Assembly: GCA_023435745.1 (NCBI GenBank)
Contig: JAEZMD010000018.1
Span: 434,001 to 498,000 of the forward strand
Direction: 5' to 3'
DNA: 64,000 bases
DNA from: Bacillota bacterium
GTDB taxonomy: Bacteria; Bacillota; Clostridia; Acetivibrionales; DTU013
Each line of letters begins with the position of its first letter. Position 1 is the stretch's first letter. The translations under genes and the position numbers were made by a program. Positions 9,381-16,854 of this stretch are shown in pieces. Below the pieces are notes generated by a model. It had not been told where the DNA came from, did no database searches, and was given only the letters and a program-made list of their open reading frames with translations.

Positions 9381-9439
9381 GAAGGTATAAAGTAGAAATC
9401 GGTTTTTTGTACAAATCAACCGGAAGTGTGGAGATGTAT

Positions 9440-9838
9440 ATGAAAGGCGGAGCCTGTGACAGATGTCAGGAACTGAAGACCGATTTGGAGAAGGTCTCCA
9501 GGGTGAAGTCCTGCATGATCGGCGATGAGGATGCACTGAATCTTGCCGAGGTTTTTAAGGTGCTTGGCGATCATACCAGGATTAAGATCATTTTTGCCCT
9601 GTCCTGTTGTGAAATGTGCGTGTGCGACATCGCCGAGACGATTGATATGACGCAGTCTGCAGTTTCGCATCAGCTCAGGCTGATGAGGAACATGAGGCTT
9701 GTAAAATATAGAAAGGAAGGCAAATCGGTCTATTATTCACTGGATGATGAACACATTCTTCAATTGTACAGTCAGGGCATGGATCATGTAAAGCATGGCC
9801 GGTCCCGGACTGCTTACGATCCCGAAATGGGAGAATAG
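9440..9838 (+). CDS. ArsR/SmtB-family metal-responsive repressor (CadC-like)
   Basis: About 132 aa from the ATG at 9440, chosen because GTGGAG (9428-9433) sits six bases ahead; upstream in-frame TTG (9407) and ATG (9434) are poorer. The winged helix is at about 35-105 (VFKVLGDHTRIKIIFAL, TQSAVSHQLRLMRNMRLV, KEGKSVYYSL). Metal-ligand-like cysteines appear at the N-terminus (GACDRCQ) and in helix 3 (CCEMCVCDIAE), the pattern of Cd/Pb/Zn sensors such as CadC. Release from DNA on metal binding is the family mechanism. The usual partner, a P-type ATPase or CDF pump, is not beside it; the PHP hydrolase gene follows 43 bases on. Confidence 0.88.
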   Translation: MKGGACDRCQELKTDLEKVSRVKSCMIGDEDALNLAEVFKVLGDHTRIKIIFALSCCEMCVCDIAETIDMTQSAVSHQLRLMRNMRLVKYRKEGKSVYYSLDDEHILQLYSQGMDHVKHGRSRTAYDPEMGE

Positions 9839-9881
9839 CGCTTATGAAGAACTGCAGCATCACGAAAGTACCGGACAATTT

Positions 9882-10571
9882 ATGAAAAAAACAAATTTAA
9901 CAGCAAGGAAGTTCAAATACGAAACACATATGCATACCAAAGAGGGAAGTGCATGTGCAGACAGTACAGGCGCGGAAATGGTACGCGCGCATTATGAAGC
10001 GGGCTACTCAGGGATTATTATCACAGACCATTTTTTCAACGGAAATACAACCGTTCCAAGGAATCTGCCCTGGGAGGAACGTATCGAAAGGTTTTGCGCA
10101 GGGTATGAGAATGCGTTGAAAGAAGCAAAAAATCTGCCGCTCTCGGTATTTTTTGCGTGGGAGTATGCAGACCGCGGTACTGAGTTCCTTACCTACGGGC
10201 TTGGAAAGGATTTTTTACTATCCTATCCCGATATGCTCTCATGGCCTATTGAAAAATACCTGACAATTGCAAGGCAGCATGGCGGCTTCATTTCACAGGC
10301 GCATCCGTTCAGGGAGGCATGGTATATCAGAGACATACGGCTATTTCCGGAGTATGTGGACGCCATAGAGGTTCGAAATGCCAGAAATGAGGATCCTAAA
10401 TTTGATGAGCGGGCGCTTTCGCTTGCGAAAGAGTATTCGCTGTTTCAAACGACCGGTTCGGATACGCACAGCGTAGATTGCATGAATGGCGACGGTATGG
10501 AGTTTGACTATGAGATAAATTCAATTGAGGAGTTCATTGAGGCAGTAAAGGAAAAGGGCGTTGCCAGATGA
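9882..10571 (+). CDS. PHP-domain metal-dependent phosphoesterase
   Basis: About 229 aa from ATG 9882 (MKKTNL...). An in-frame upstream ATG at 9795 overlaps the previous gene and has no better ribosome site. PHP motifs are visible: YETHMHTKEGSACAD (motif I), IIITDHFFNG (motif II), a central WEYADRGTEFLTYG, SQAHPFR (motif III) and GSDTHS (motif IV). The fold binds two or three metals and hydrolyses phosphomonoesters such as histidinol phosphate or nucleotide 3',5'-phosphates. The substrate is not known. It is probably cotranscribed with the ArsR-type sensor, which makes a metal-linked role possible but unproven. Confidence 0.85.
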   Translation: MKKTNLTARKFKYETHMHTKEGSACADSTGAEMVRAHYEAGYSGIIITDHFFNGNTTVPRNLPWEERIERFCAGYENALKEAKNLPLSVFFAWEYADRGTEFLTYGLGKDFLLSYPDMLSWPIEKYLTIARQHGGFISQAHPFREAWYIRDIRLFPEYVDAIEVRNARNEDPKFDERALSLAKEYSLFQTTGSDTHSVDCMNGDGMEFDYEINSIEEFIEAVKEKGVAR

Positions 10572-10630
10572 CCTGCATATATTAATAACGAGACGGCAGT
10601 ATCCTACTTCTCATTATTTACCATAGAAGC

Positions 10631-10700
10631 ATTGGGATACTATAGGATACCATAGGATATCATAGGATACCATAGGATACCATAGGATACCATAGGATAC
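10631..10700. repeat. Seven 10-bp tandem repeats
   Basis: Consensus CATAGGATAC in seven head-to-tail units; units 1-3 deviate at one or two positions and the last four are identical. The run stops 18 bases before the -35 element of the tRNA-Leu promoter. A 10-bp period equals about one helical turn. Confidence 0.9.
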
Positions 10701-10718
10701 CATATCTAGACTGGCATC

Positions 10719-10746
10719 TTGAAAAATTGAAAGGATATGTTATAAT
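10719..10746 (+). promoter_or_regulatory. Promoter of tRNA-Leu
   Basis: TTGAAA at 10719-10724 and TATAAT at 10741-10746, 16-base spacer, 64 bases ahead of the mature tRNA 5' end. Confidence 0.6.
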
Positions 10747-10810
10747 AAAACAGCTATCGGTATTGATGGCATAGTAATAACGGCGGGAATCTAACTCCCG
10801 CCGCTCATAT

Positions 10811-10895
10811 GCGGGCGTGGCGGAATTGGCAGACGTGCAAGATTTAGGATCTTGTGCCGCATGGCGTGCAGGTTCAAGTCCTGTCGCCCGCACCA
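10811..10895 (+). tRNA. tRNA-Leu (anticodon UAG)
   Basis: Acceptor arms GCGGGCG and CGCCCGC pair, followed by A and an encoded CCA end. The D-arm contains GGCGGAATTGGCAGAC; the anticodon stem is CAAGA/TCTTG around loop TTTAGGA, so the anticodon is TAG and the codon read is CUA (and CUN). A long variable arm, as in leucine tRNAs, precedes the T-arm CAGG-TTCAAGT-CCTG. Length with CCA is 85 nt. Confidence 0.97.
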
Positions 10896-10906
10896 CAGAC
10901 TGTCCG

Positions 10907-10932
10907 AAAACCCGCTATTTTAGCGGGTTTTC
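10907..10932 (+). terminator. Terminator of tRNA-Leu
   Basis: AAAACCCGCTA and TAGCGGGTTTT form a GC-rich stem with loop TTT and end in a T-run, directly after the tRNA. Confidence 0.85.
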
Positions 10933-11025
10933 AGCATAATTAAACACATTCTGAATCCGCTTTCGAAAAGCAAAAACAGAAATTTCAATAAGCATGATTT
11001 ACTGGTATAGACGGTGAAGGGTGAC

Positions 11026-11154
11026 CTCGCTACTCATTTTTGCAGTTTTAGGACTATATTTGCTGTGAATATTCCTTTTTTATAGCCGGTAGTCTATAAT
11101 ATAAGCCTTTTTAAACATAATCAAGTTCTAAAGCTGCAAAAACGAGTAGTCGCG
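11026..11154. repeat. MITE-like element with 25-bp imperfect terminal inverted repeats
   Basis: The left arm (11026-11051, ctcgctactcatttttgcag then ttttag) and the right arm (11128-11154, ctaaagctgcaaaaacgagt then agtcgcg) are near-perfect reverse complements. The AT-rich centre of about 75 bases has no ORF. The size, ends and lack of coding content suggest a miniature transposable element, or else a long structured RNA. Without a second copy in the window the first idea is inference. Confidence 0.5.
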
Positions 11155-11192
11155 TATACTTAGACGCGTACACTTAGACGCGTACACTTAGA
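11151..11192. repeat. Three 14-bp tandem repeats
   Basis: Unit CGCGTACACTTAGA, three head-to-tail copies (the first has T for C at position 7), plus the start of a fourth (CGCGTA). It begins inside the right arm of the preceding inverted repeat. Confidence 0.88.
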
Positions 11193-11212
11193 CGCGTAAT
11201 TGTTTTGTCTCG

Positions 11213-11251
11213 TAAGCGGTTTCAGCAAGTGGTTTCAGTAAGTGGTTTCAG
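11213..11251. repeat. Three 13-bp tandem repeats
   Basis: Unit (T/C)AAG(C/T)GGTTTCAG in three head-to-tail copies, 20 bases after the 14-bp array. No ORF covers it. Confidence 0.85.
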
Positions 11252-11260
11252 ACAGTCCGA

Positions 11261-11300
11261 CCAAATAAAAACTCCGGGTTCATCCCGGAGTTTTATTTGG
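11261..11300. terminator. Strong bidirectional terminator-type hairpin
   Basis: CCAAATAAAAACTCCGGG pairs with CCCGGAGTTTTATTTGG around loop TTCAT. A and T runs flank the GC core. It separates the repeat-rich region from the XRE-ABC operon. No gene to be terminated is visible within 300 bases upstream. Confidence 0.75.
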
Positions 11301-11331
11301 AAAAGTTTCCTGGAGGTTGATTATCTCAACT

Positions 11332-11379
11332 AAAATCAACTGCGAATCAATTGAAGTTGATTTTGTAAACCAGTACAAT
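11332..11379 (+). promoter_or_regulatory. Promoter and likely autoregulatory operator of the XRE-ABC operon
   Basis: Promoter: TTGAAG at 11351-11356 and TACAAT at 11374-11379, 17-base spacer. Overlapping it is an inverted repeat AAAATCAAC (11332-11340) and GTTGATTTT (11356-11364); a further GTTGA/TCAAC pair lies just upstream at 11316-11330. Position over the -35 suggests repression by the XRE protein encoded next; this is inference. Confidence 0.6.
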
Positions 11380-11398
11380 AATAGTGGAGGTGACATAC

Positions 11399-12502
11399 AT
11401 GAAAGAAATCAATATTGCCAGAGCCATCATAAGTAGACGCAGCGAGAAAGGACTGACCCAAGATGACCTTGCAAGCTACATCGGCGTTTCCAAGGCTTCC
11501 GTTTCCAAATGGGAAACAGGTCAGAGCTATCCTGATATTACTTTTCTTCCACAGCTTGCGGCCTTTTTCAATATGAGCATAGATGAACTGATGGGCTATG
11601 AGCCGCAAATGACCAAAGAGGACATACGCAAGCTATATCTGAGCTTATCCGCCGACTTTGCTTCCAAGCCGTTCGATGAAGTCTTGGAGCGTTGCCGTGA
11701 AACTGCTAAAAAGTATTTCTCCTGCTTTCCTCTGTTGTTCCAAATCGGCGCAGCGCTTGTAAACAATAGTATGCTCTCGGGTGACACGGATAGAGCCCTC
11801 TCCATCATTGCCGAAGCAAAAGAGCTTTTCATCCGGGTAAAAAGAGAAAGCGATAATGCCGAGCTTACCCGGCAAGCGTTAAATATGGAAGCGCTCTGCG
11901 CGTTGATGCTTGGCAATCCGAATGAGGTTTTGGAACTGTTTGCGGAAGTAAGTATGCAGATGCACTCACCGGAAGTAATACTTGCGCCAGCCTATCAAAT
12001 GATAGGCAAGCCAAAGGAAGCAAAAGCTGTGCTGCAGGTCGGCATCTATAAGCACATCCTTTCTCTGCTTGATATTCTTACAAGCTATCTTACGCTCTGT
12101 ACGGATGAGCCGGAACGGTATGATGAAACATATAAACGAGTGCTTTCTGTGGCGGAAGCCTTTGGTATAAAGGCGCTTCATCCGTTCGTCCTGATGAAGT
12201 TCCTGATAGTTGCCGCGCAGGGGTATGTAACGCTTGGAAATACCGACAAGGCATTGGATATACTGGAGGAATATGCGGAGCTTGTCACAGGAGATATATA
12301 TCCATTGAAGTTAAAGGGAGATGATTTTTTTAATCTGCTTGATGACTGGTTTAACGAATTTCCCCTGGGAACATCTCTGCCCCGCGATGAAAAGATTATT
12401 AGGAAAAGTATGACCGAAGGGGTCGTAAACAATCCCGTGTTTACCGCATTGGCTGATGAGCGGTGCTTTCAGAGGATTGCGGAAAAGCTGGAAAATAGCT
12501 AG
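11399..12502 (+). CDS. XRE-family regulator with helical-repeat C-terminal domain
   Basis: 367 aa from ATG 11399, eight bases after GGAGGTG; the upstream GTG at 11384 overlaps that ribosome site. Residues about 8-62 are a Cro/CI-type helix-turn-helix (ISRRSEKGLTQDDLASYIGV, SKASVSKWETGQSYPDI). The rest (about 75-360) is alpha-helical and repeats TPR-like patterns (YVTLGNTDKALDILEEYAEL). Regulators of this kind usually bind a peptide or small molecule through the helical part. It heads an operon with a 28-codon ORF and an ABC transporter, so it probably controls that exporter. Confidence 0.85.
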   Translation: MKEINIARAIISRRSEKGLTQDDLASYIGVSKASVSKWETGQSYPDITFLPQLAAFFNMSIDELMGYEPQMTKEDIRKLYLSLSADFASKPFDEVLERCRETAKKYFSCFPLLFQIGAALVNNSMLSGDTDRALSIIAEAKELFIRVKRESDNAELTRQALNMEALCALMLGNPNEVLELFAEVSMQMHSPEVILAPAYQMIGKPKEAKAVLQVGIYKHILSLLDILTSYLTLCTDEPERYDETYKRVLSVAEAFGIKALHPFVLMKFLIVAAQGYVTLGNTDKALDILEEYAELVTGDIYPLKLKGDDFFNLLDDWFNEFPLGTSLPRDEKIIRKSMTEGVVNNPVFTALADERCFQRIAEKLENS

Positions 12503-12514
12503 GAGGATTACATC

Positions 12515-12601
12515 ATGGATTTAGCTATGGTATATGAGCCAATGGAATATTTGAAGCTATGTGGTGAAATCACCGGGCTTGCAAAGGGAGGAACGATATG
12601 A
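12515..12601 (+). CDS. 28-aa ORF translationally coupled to the ABC ATPase gene
   Basis: ATG 12515 follows AGGAGGATTACATC, one of the best ribosome sites in the region. It encodes 28 residues beginning MDLAMVYEPMEYLKL and ending with TGLAKGGTI, without a membrane segment. Its TGA (12599-12601) overlaps the ATG of the ABC ATPase gene (12598), so ribosomes finishing here can restart on it. It may be a true small protein, a coupling leader, or a leftover of a longer gene. I do not recognise the sequence. Confidence 0.6.
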   Translation: MDLAMVYEPMEYLKLCGEITGLAKGGTI

Positions 12602-13524
12602 AAGCAGTCTTAGCAGAAAACCTGTCAAAGACCTATACCGGTGGTAAAAAGGCAGTGGACAATATAGGCTTCAGTTTGGAACAAGGCGAAGTTTTTGGAT
12701 TCTTGGGTCCTAATGGCGCGGGAAAGACAACCACTATCAAATTACTCTGCGGAATGCTTGTGCCCTCGGAGGGTAGCTGCCGGGTATTTAACCTTGATCC
12801 TTCCCAAAGCCCCGAAAAGCTTCATCAATTGTCCGGCGTAATCACGGAACACGCGCAGATGTACGATCACTTGACTGGGCTTCAGAATCTGATTTTCTAT
12901 GGAACACTCTTCAGTATGAATGCGGCTGAATGTGAACAGCGTGCAAACGTCCTATTAGAGAGACTGGGCCTGATGGATGCACGCGATCGTAAACTGGCAG
13001 CCTACTCCACCGGTATGCGCCAGCGTCTCTCCCTGGCTCGTGCGATGATTCACAGCCCTAGAATTCTATTTTTGGATGAACCGACCTCCGGACTTGACCC
13101 CGAGAGCGCACAGAATGTCAATAGTCTTATCAGGGAACTTGCGAATGATGGCACAACAATTTTTTTATGCACCCACCAGCTACGTTATGCCCAGGAAATC
13201 TGTACCACATATGGACTGATTGATGAAGGCACTTTATTGGCAAAAGGAAATATCGAAAAGCTTCGAGCAATGGTTTTCTCCGGTGTGGTGGTGCATGTGA
13301 AAGCGAGCTGTATGCCGGATTACCTTGCATATCAGAAAACCGGCGAGCACACTTATGACATCACCGTAAACTCAGAGGATGAAATTCCGCCCATTGCCAA
13401 AGGCATTGTGGAGGCGGGCGGCAATATATATCATATCTCGGCGCACAGAATGTCTTTGGAGGAGATTTACTTTTCTTTAATTGATCGGCGTAAAGCGGGG
13501 AAGGAAGGCGAAAATAATGAATAG
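12598..13524 (+). CDS. ABC transporter ATP-binding protein (NatA-type exporter)
   Basis: 308 aa. Walker A is FLGPNGAGKTTTIK (about 37), the signature is YSTGMRQRLSLARAM (about 137), Walker B is ILFLDEPTSGLDPES (about 157), and the H-loop is FLCTHQLRYAQEI. The C-terminal 80 residues are typical of the DrrA/NatA group. It powers the membrane partner encoded next for export of an unknown molecule (drug, peptide or sodium). Its start overlaps the 28-codon ORF and its end overlaps the permease start, giving three coupled cistrons. Confidence 0.92.
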   Translation: MKAVLAENLSKTYTGGKKAVDNIGFSLEQGEVFGFLGPNGAGKTTTIKLLCGMLVPSEGSCRVFNLDPSQSPEKLHQLSGVITEHAQMYDHLTGLQNLIFYGTLFSMNAAECEQRANVLLERLGLMDARDRKLAAYSTGMRQRLSLARAMIHSPRILFLDEPTSGLDPESAQNVNSLIRELANDGTTIFLCTHQLRYAQEICTTYGLIDEGTLLAKGNIEKLRAMVFSGVVVHVKASCMPDYLAYQKTGEHTYDITVNSEDEIPPIAKGIVEAGGNIYHISAHRMSLEEIYFSLIDRRKAGKEGENNE

Positions 13525-14305
13525 AATGCAGCTTGTCTTGATGAAAAAGGATATTCGTGGTATCACCTCAAATAAACAAGTGTTTTCGGTTATGCTGATT
13601 GTTCCGCTTGCGTTGACAATTATACTGCCATCCATTCTCGTGTTCATCACGGTACTGGTTCCGGATGCTATTTCCGATTTCCAGGAGCTGCTGGAAATGC
13701 TGCCCATTGCTGAACGGACAGGCAATCAAGAGCAGATGATCCTGGAGCTTTTGCTCAACAAAATCATGCCCGCTTTTTTCATGATAATTCCGATCATGTC
13801 ATCGTCGGTTATGGCGGCAAGCTCGTTTGTGGGAGAAAAGGAGAAGCGCACTCTGGAAACCTTGCTTTATTCCCCTCTCTCATTGAAGCAATTGTTTCAG
13901 TCAAAAATATTGGCCAGCTTTTCAGTAAGTATGATGGTTTCGTTCATTTCATTTGCCGCAATGATGGTAGTGATGGAGATAGAGGTGTTGCTTTTTACCG
14001 GGAATGCGGTTATGCCTGACCTTGGCTGGATTATTGTCATGCTGCTTATTGCGCCATCTATCTCATTAGTTGCGATCAGCATAACGGTACGTGGCTCCGC
14101 GAAGGCGCAAACCATAGAAGAAGCACAGCAGCGCGCCGTATTCTTGATCTTTCCAATCTTAACGCTTGTCGTAGGGCAATTTACAGGGATTATCATAGTA
14201 AGCACATGGATTCTCTTAGGACTGGGCATCGTCTTAGCGCTGATAGCTGCGCTTCTTATGAAGGGCTCTGTGGGGGAATTCACCTACGAGAAACTCTTGA
14301 GATAA
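13517..14305 (+). CDS. ABC-2-type transporter permease
   Basis: About 262 aa from ATG 13517, eight bases inside the end of the ATPase gene and behind AAGGAAGG. Six hydrophobic segments are visible, the first at about 20-45 (SVMLIVPLALTIILPSILVF) followed by an outside loop with ISDFQELLEMLPIAERTGNQ, then clusters at 85-105, 135-160, 170-195, 205-230 and 232-252. A GEKEKRTLETLLYSPLS cytosolic loop is the hallmark of NatB/ABC-2 permeases. It is the membrane half of the exporter. Confidence 0.88.
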   Translation: MNRMQLVLMKKDIRGITSNKQVFSVMLIVPLALTIILPSILVFITVLVPDAISDFQELLEMLPIAERTGNQEQMILELLLNKIMPAFFMIIPIMSSSVMAASSFVGEKEKRTLETLLYSPLSLKQLFQSKILASFSVSMMVSFISFAAMMVVMEIEVLLFTGNAVMPDLGWIIVMLLIAPSISLVAISITVRGSAKAQTIEEAQQRAVFLIFPILTLVVGQFTGIIIVSTWILLGLGIVLALIAALLMKGSVGEFTYEKLLR

Positions 14306-14558
14306 AACTGAAGACATTGAGACTTATAGATGGTACAATATAACAATAAAGGCTTGTCGAAAAATGTAAAGAATCGATTTTCGAGAGGTTAATTTGGGAA
14401 GCTGGAATCGCTAGCGTAACCAAAAGAATTGATTGATAGCTGTGTATCTGAAGTGAATCAGAAGATCGATGGTTCAAAATAGTATTTTATGGGAAGAAAC
14501 CGTAAGTAGGTCTATTTTGGGTTATATCTTGAACGAAGCATAGATGAAGGAGGCACAA

Positions 14559-16820
14559 ATGGCAAAAGGCTTACTGAAAAGATTAAAAGAGTGGTTCAGT
14601 GATTTATTCAGTAAAGAGCTTCTGAAGCATCAATCAAAAGGGCTTCTGAAGCATCAATCATTGGAAGAAGATCTCCGCGTCAGTGAAGAGAAGTACAGCC
14701 TTCTATTTGAAACGATGGCTCAAGGGGTAATCTATCTAGATGCTAATGGGAAAGTGCTCTCAGCGAATCCTGCCGCAGAGAGCCTTCTTGGTTTTTCAAC
14801 AGATCAAATGCAGGGAAAAACAGTTTTGGATCCTAAATGGAAAGCAATCAGAGAAGATGGCTCTGAGTTACCTCAGTCAGAACACTCGTTTATGCGTGCC
14901 TTAAAAACCGGGAAACCTGTTGGACCTACAATAGAAGGTGTTTTTCAGACGCAACGAAATGACTACATCTGGCTCTCGGTCTATGCCATTCCATTATTCC
15001 GCCAGGGCGAAACAAATCCATATCAAGTATTTGCAACCTTCCGGGATATCACTGCTGAGCGCAAAGCCAATCAAGCTTACCAGCAATTATTCAATGAAAT
15101 GGTAGATGCCTTTGCGTTGCATGAGATTATCTGCGACGATAACGGTAAGCCGGTGAATTACAGATTTTTGAAAGTAAACCCCGCTTTTGAGCGTATGACC
15201 GGTATCAAGTCTGCTGATATTAATGGAAAGACTGTTATGGAGCTCCTGCCGGACATTGAAAAGCATTGGATTGACAATTACGGAAAAGTTGCGTTAACAG
15301 GTGAATCTATACGGTTTGAGGATTATAATATTTCTTCAGATAAACACTTTATGGTCTCTGCTTACCAACCAACTCCTAATCAATTTGCCTGTACGTTTTC
15401 TGACATCACCGAACGCATCCGCGCCGAGGAGGAAAAAGAAAAAATCCTGTCCAGGTACATCAGTTATATTGAAAGCGCTCCTTACGGTATATTCGTTCTG
15501 GATGCCAATGGAAAGTTTATTGAAGTGAACAGCTTTGCTTCTTCGCAGACAGGTTATAGCAAAGAGCAGCTTATACAAATGTCCGTAACAGATATGACGG
15601 CTGAAGAGTCGCTGGAAGCCGCCGTGTCCTTTTTCCAGAAGTTAAAATCATCAGGATATGTAAGTGAGGATTTAAAGTATATCCATAAGAGTGGGGAGAT
15701 AAGATGGAGGACCATCGATGCAGTTAAATTATCTGAAGACCGGTACTTGTGCTTCCAGATTGATATAACAGAAAAAAAGGATGCGGAATCGAAGCTTCAT
15801 TACCTGATTAACCATGACTACCTTACGGGGGTATATAATCGAAGGTTCTTTGAGGAAGAGATAGAACGCATCGACAACGAAAAGCAGCTGCCGATTACCA
15901 TTATGATAGGTGATATTAATGGTGTAAAGCTTGCCAATGACGCATTTAGTCATAGCGAGGGGGACAGACTCATAATTGATTCGGCAAAAATAATAAGCGG
16001 TTGCCTCCGAAAAGAAGATACGGTAGCCAGAATCGGCGGAGATGAATTTGGGATTATTATGCCTAGAACTGATAATGAAGCAGCAATGGGTATTTTACAA
16101 AAAATTCAAGCCGAATTGGCTGCATTTGATTCTAGAGCTGCCAGGGGTAAGCTAACGCCTAGCATTTCGTTGGGGTTTGCATGCAAAGAAAGCGCCGATG
16201 AGGATATTCACCAGATAATACGTAATGCTGAGGAGTACATGTATCAGCATAAGCTTCTGGAACTCAACAGCTCACACAGTACTATTGTTTCCTCCATAAA
16301 AGCCACGATGAACGAGAATAGCCATGAAACCGCGGAGCATGCGGAAAGACTGGTTGCTTTGACTAGATTAATTGCCGACATGCTGGATTTGCTGGAAGTA
16401 GAGAAGGATAGGCTGGAGCTGCTTGCCACGCTTCATGATATTGGGAAAGTCGGCATAAGTGAGAACATTTTGAGGAAACCGGGAAAGCTAAGCAAGGATG
16501 AATGGATTGAAATGAAAAGGCATCCTGAGATCGGGTACAGAATTGCAATAGCTACCCCGGAATTGATTCCGATTGCGGAAGGCATCCTGTGTCACCATGA
16601 GTATTGGGATGGCAATGGGTACCCTCAGGGATTGAATGGGGAGAACATACCTTTACCCTCCCGCATTCTTTCAGTGGCTGACGCATATGATGCAATGACT
16701 CAAGACAGGCCTTATCGAAAGGCTATGACGCATGAGGAAGCAATTATCGAAATCAAAAGATGTGCCGGAACACAATTTGATCCCAATATTGTTCAGATTT
16801 TGCTTGATGCATTCCGATGA
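14559..16820 (+). CDS. PAS-PAS-PAS-GGDEF-HD-GYP cyclic-di-GMP enzyme
   Basis: 753 aa from ATG 14559, behind AAGGAGG; ATG 14544 overlaps that ribosome site. Three PAS domains (about 40-160, 170-275, 290-410) carry sensing. The diguanylate cyclase domain (about 415-570) has an intact GGDEF (IGGDEFGIIM, about 492) and, five residues ahead, an RKED that fits the RxxD product-inhibition site. The HD-GYP phosphodiesterase domain (about 575-750) has HDIGKVG (about 624) and GNGYPQGL (about 685). It can therefore in principle both make and break c-di-GMP. No membrane segment is seen, so it is probably cytosolic. Residues 19-35 contain a direct repeat (LLKHQSKGLLKHQS). The MalT-like regulator follows after 34 bases. 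Confidence 0.93.
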   Translation: MAKGLLKRLKEWFSDLFSKELLKHQSKGLLKHQSLEEDLRVSEEKYSLLFETMAQGVIYLDANGKVLSANPAAESLLGFSTDQMQGKTVLDPKWKAIREDGSELPQSEHSFMRALKTGKPVGPTIEGVFQTQRNDYIWLSVYAIPLFRQGETNPYQVFATFRDITAERKANQAYQQLFNEMVDAFALHEIICDDNGKPVNYRFLKVNPAFERMTGIKSADINGKTVMELLPDIEKHWIDNYGKVALTGESIRFEDYNISSDKHFMVSAYQPTPNQFACTFSDITERIRAEEEKEKILSRYISYIESAPYGIFVLDANGKFIEVNSFASSQTGYSKEQLIQMSVTDMTAEESLEAAVSFFQKLKSSGYVSEDLKYIHKSGEIRWRTIDAVKLSEDRYLCFQIDITEKKDAESKLHYLINHDYLTGVYNRRFFEEEIERIDNEKQLPITIMIGDINGVKLANDAFSHSEGDRLIIDSAKIISGCLRKEDTVARIGGDEFGIIMPRTDNEAAMGILQKIQAELAAFDSRAARGKLTPSISLGFACKESADEDIHQIIRNAEEYMYQHKLLELNSSHSTIVSSIKATMNENSHETAEHAERLVALTRLIADMLDLLEVEKDRLELLATLHDIGKVGISENILRKPGKLSKDEWIEMKRHPEIGYRIAIATPELIPIAEGILCHHEYWDGNGYPQGLNGENIPLPSRILSVADAYDAMTQDRPYRKAMTHEEAIIEIKRCAGTQFDPNIVQILLDAFR

Positions 16821-16854
16821 TCAAGGAAACTTACACCGGAAGGGAGGCCCTGCA

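Noticed and set aside
10631..11251. Short tandem repeats considered as a CRISPR array
   Set aside because: The units are directly head to tail without unique spacers, are only 10-14 bp long, and no cas genes are present.
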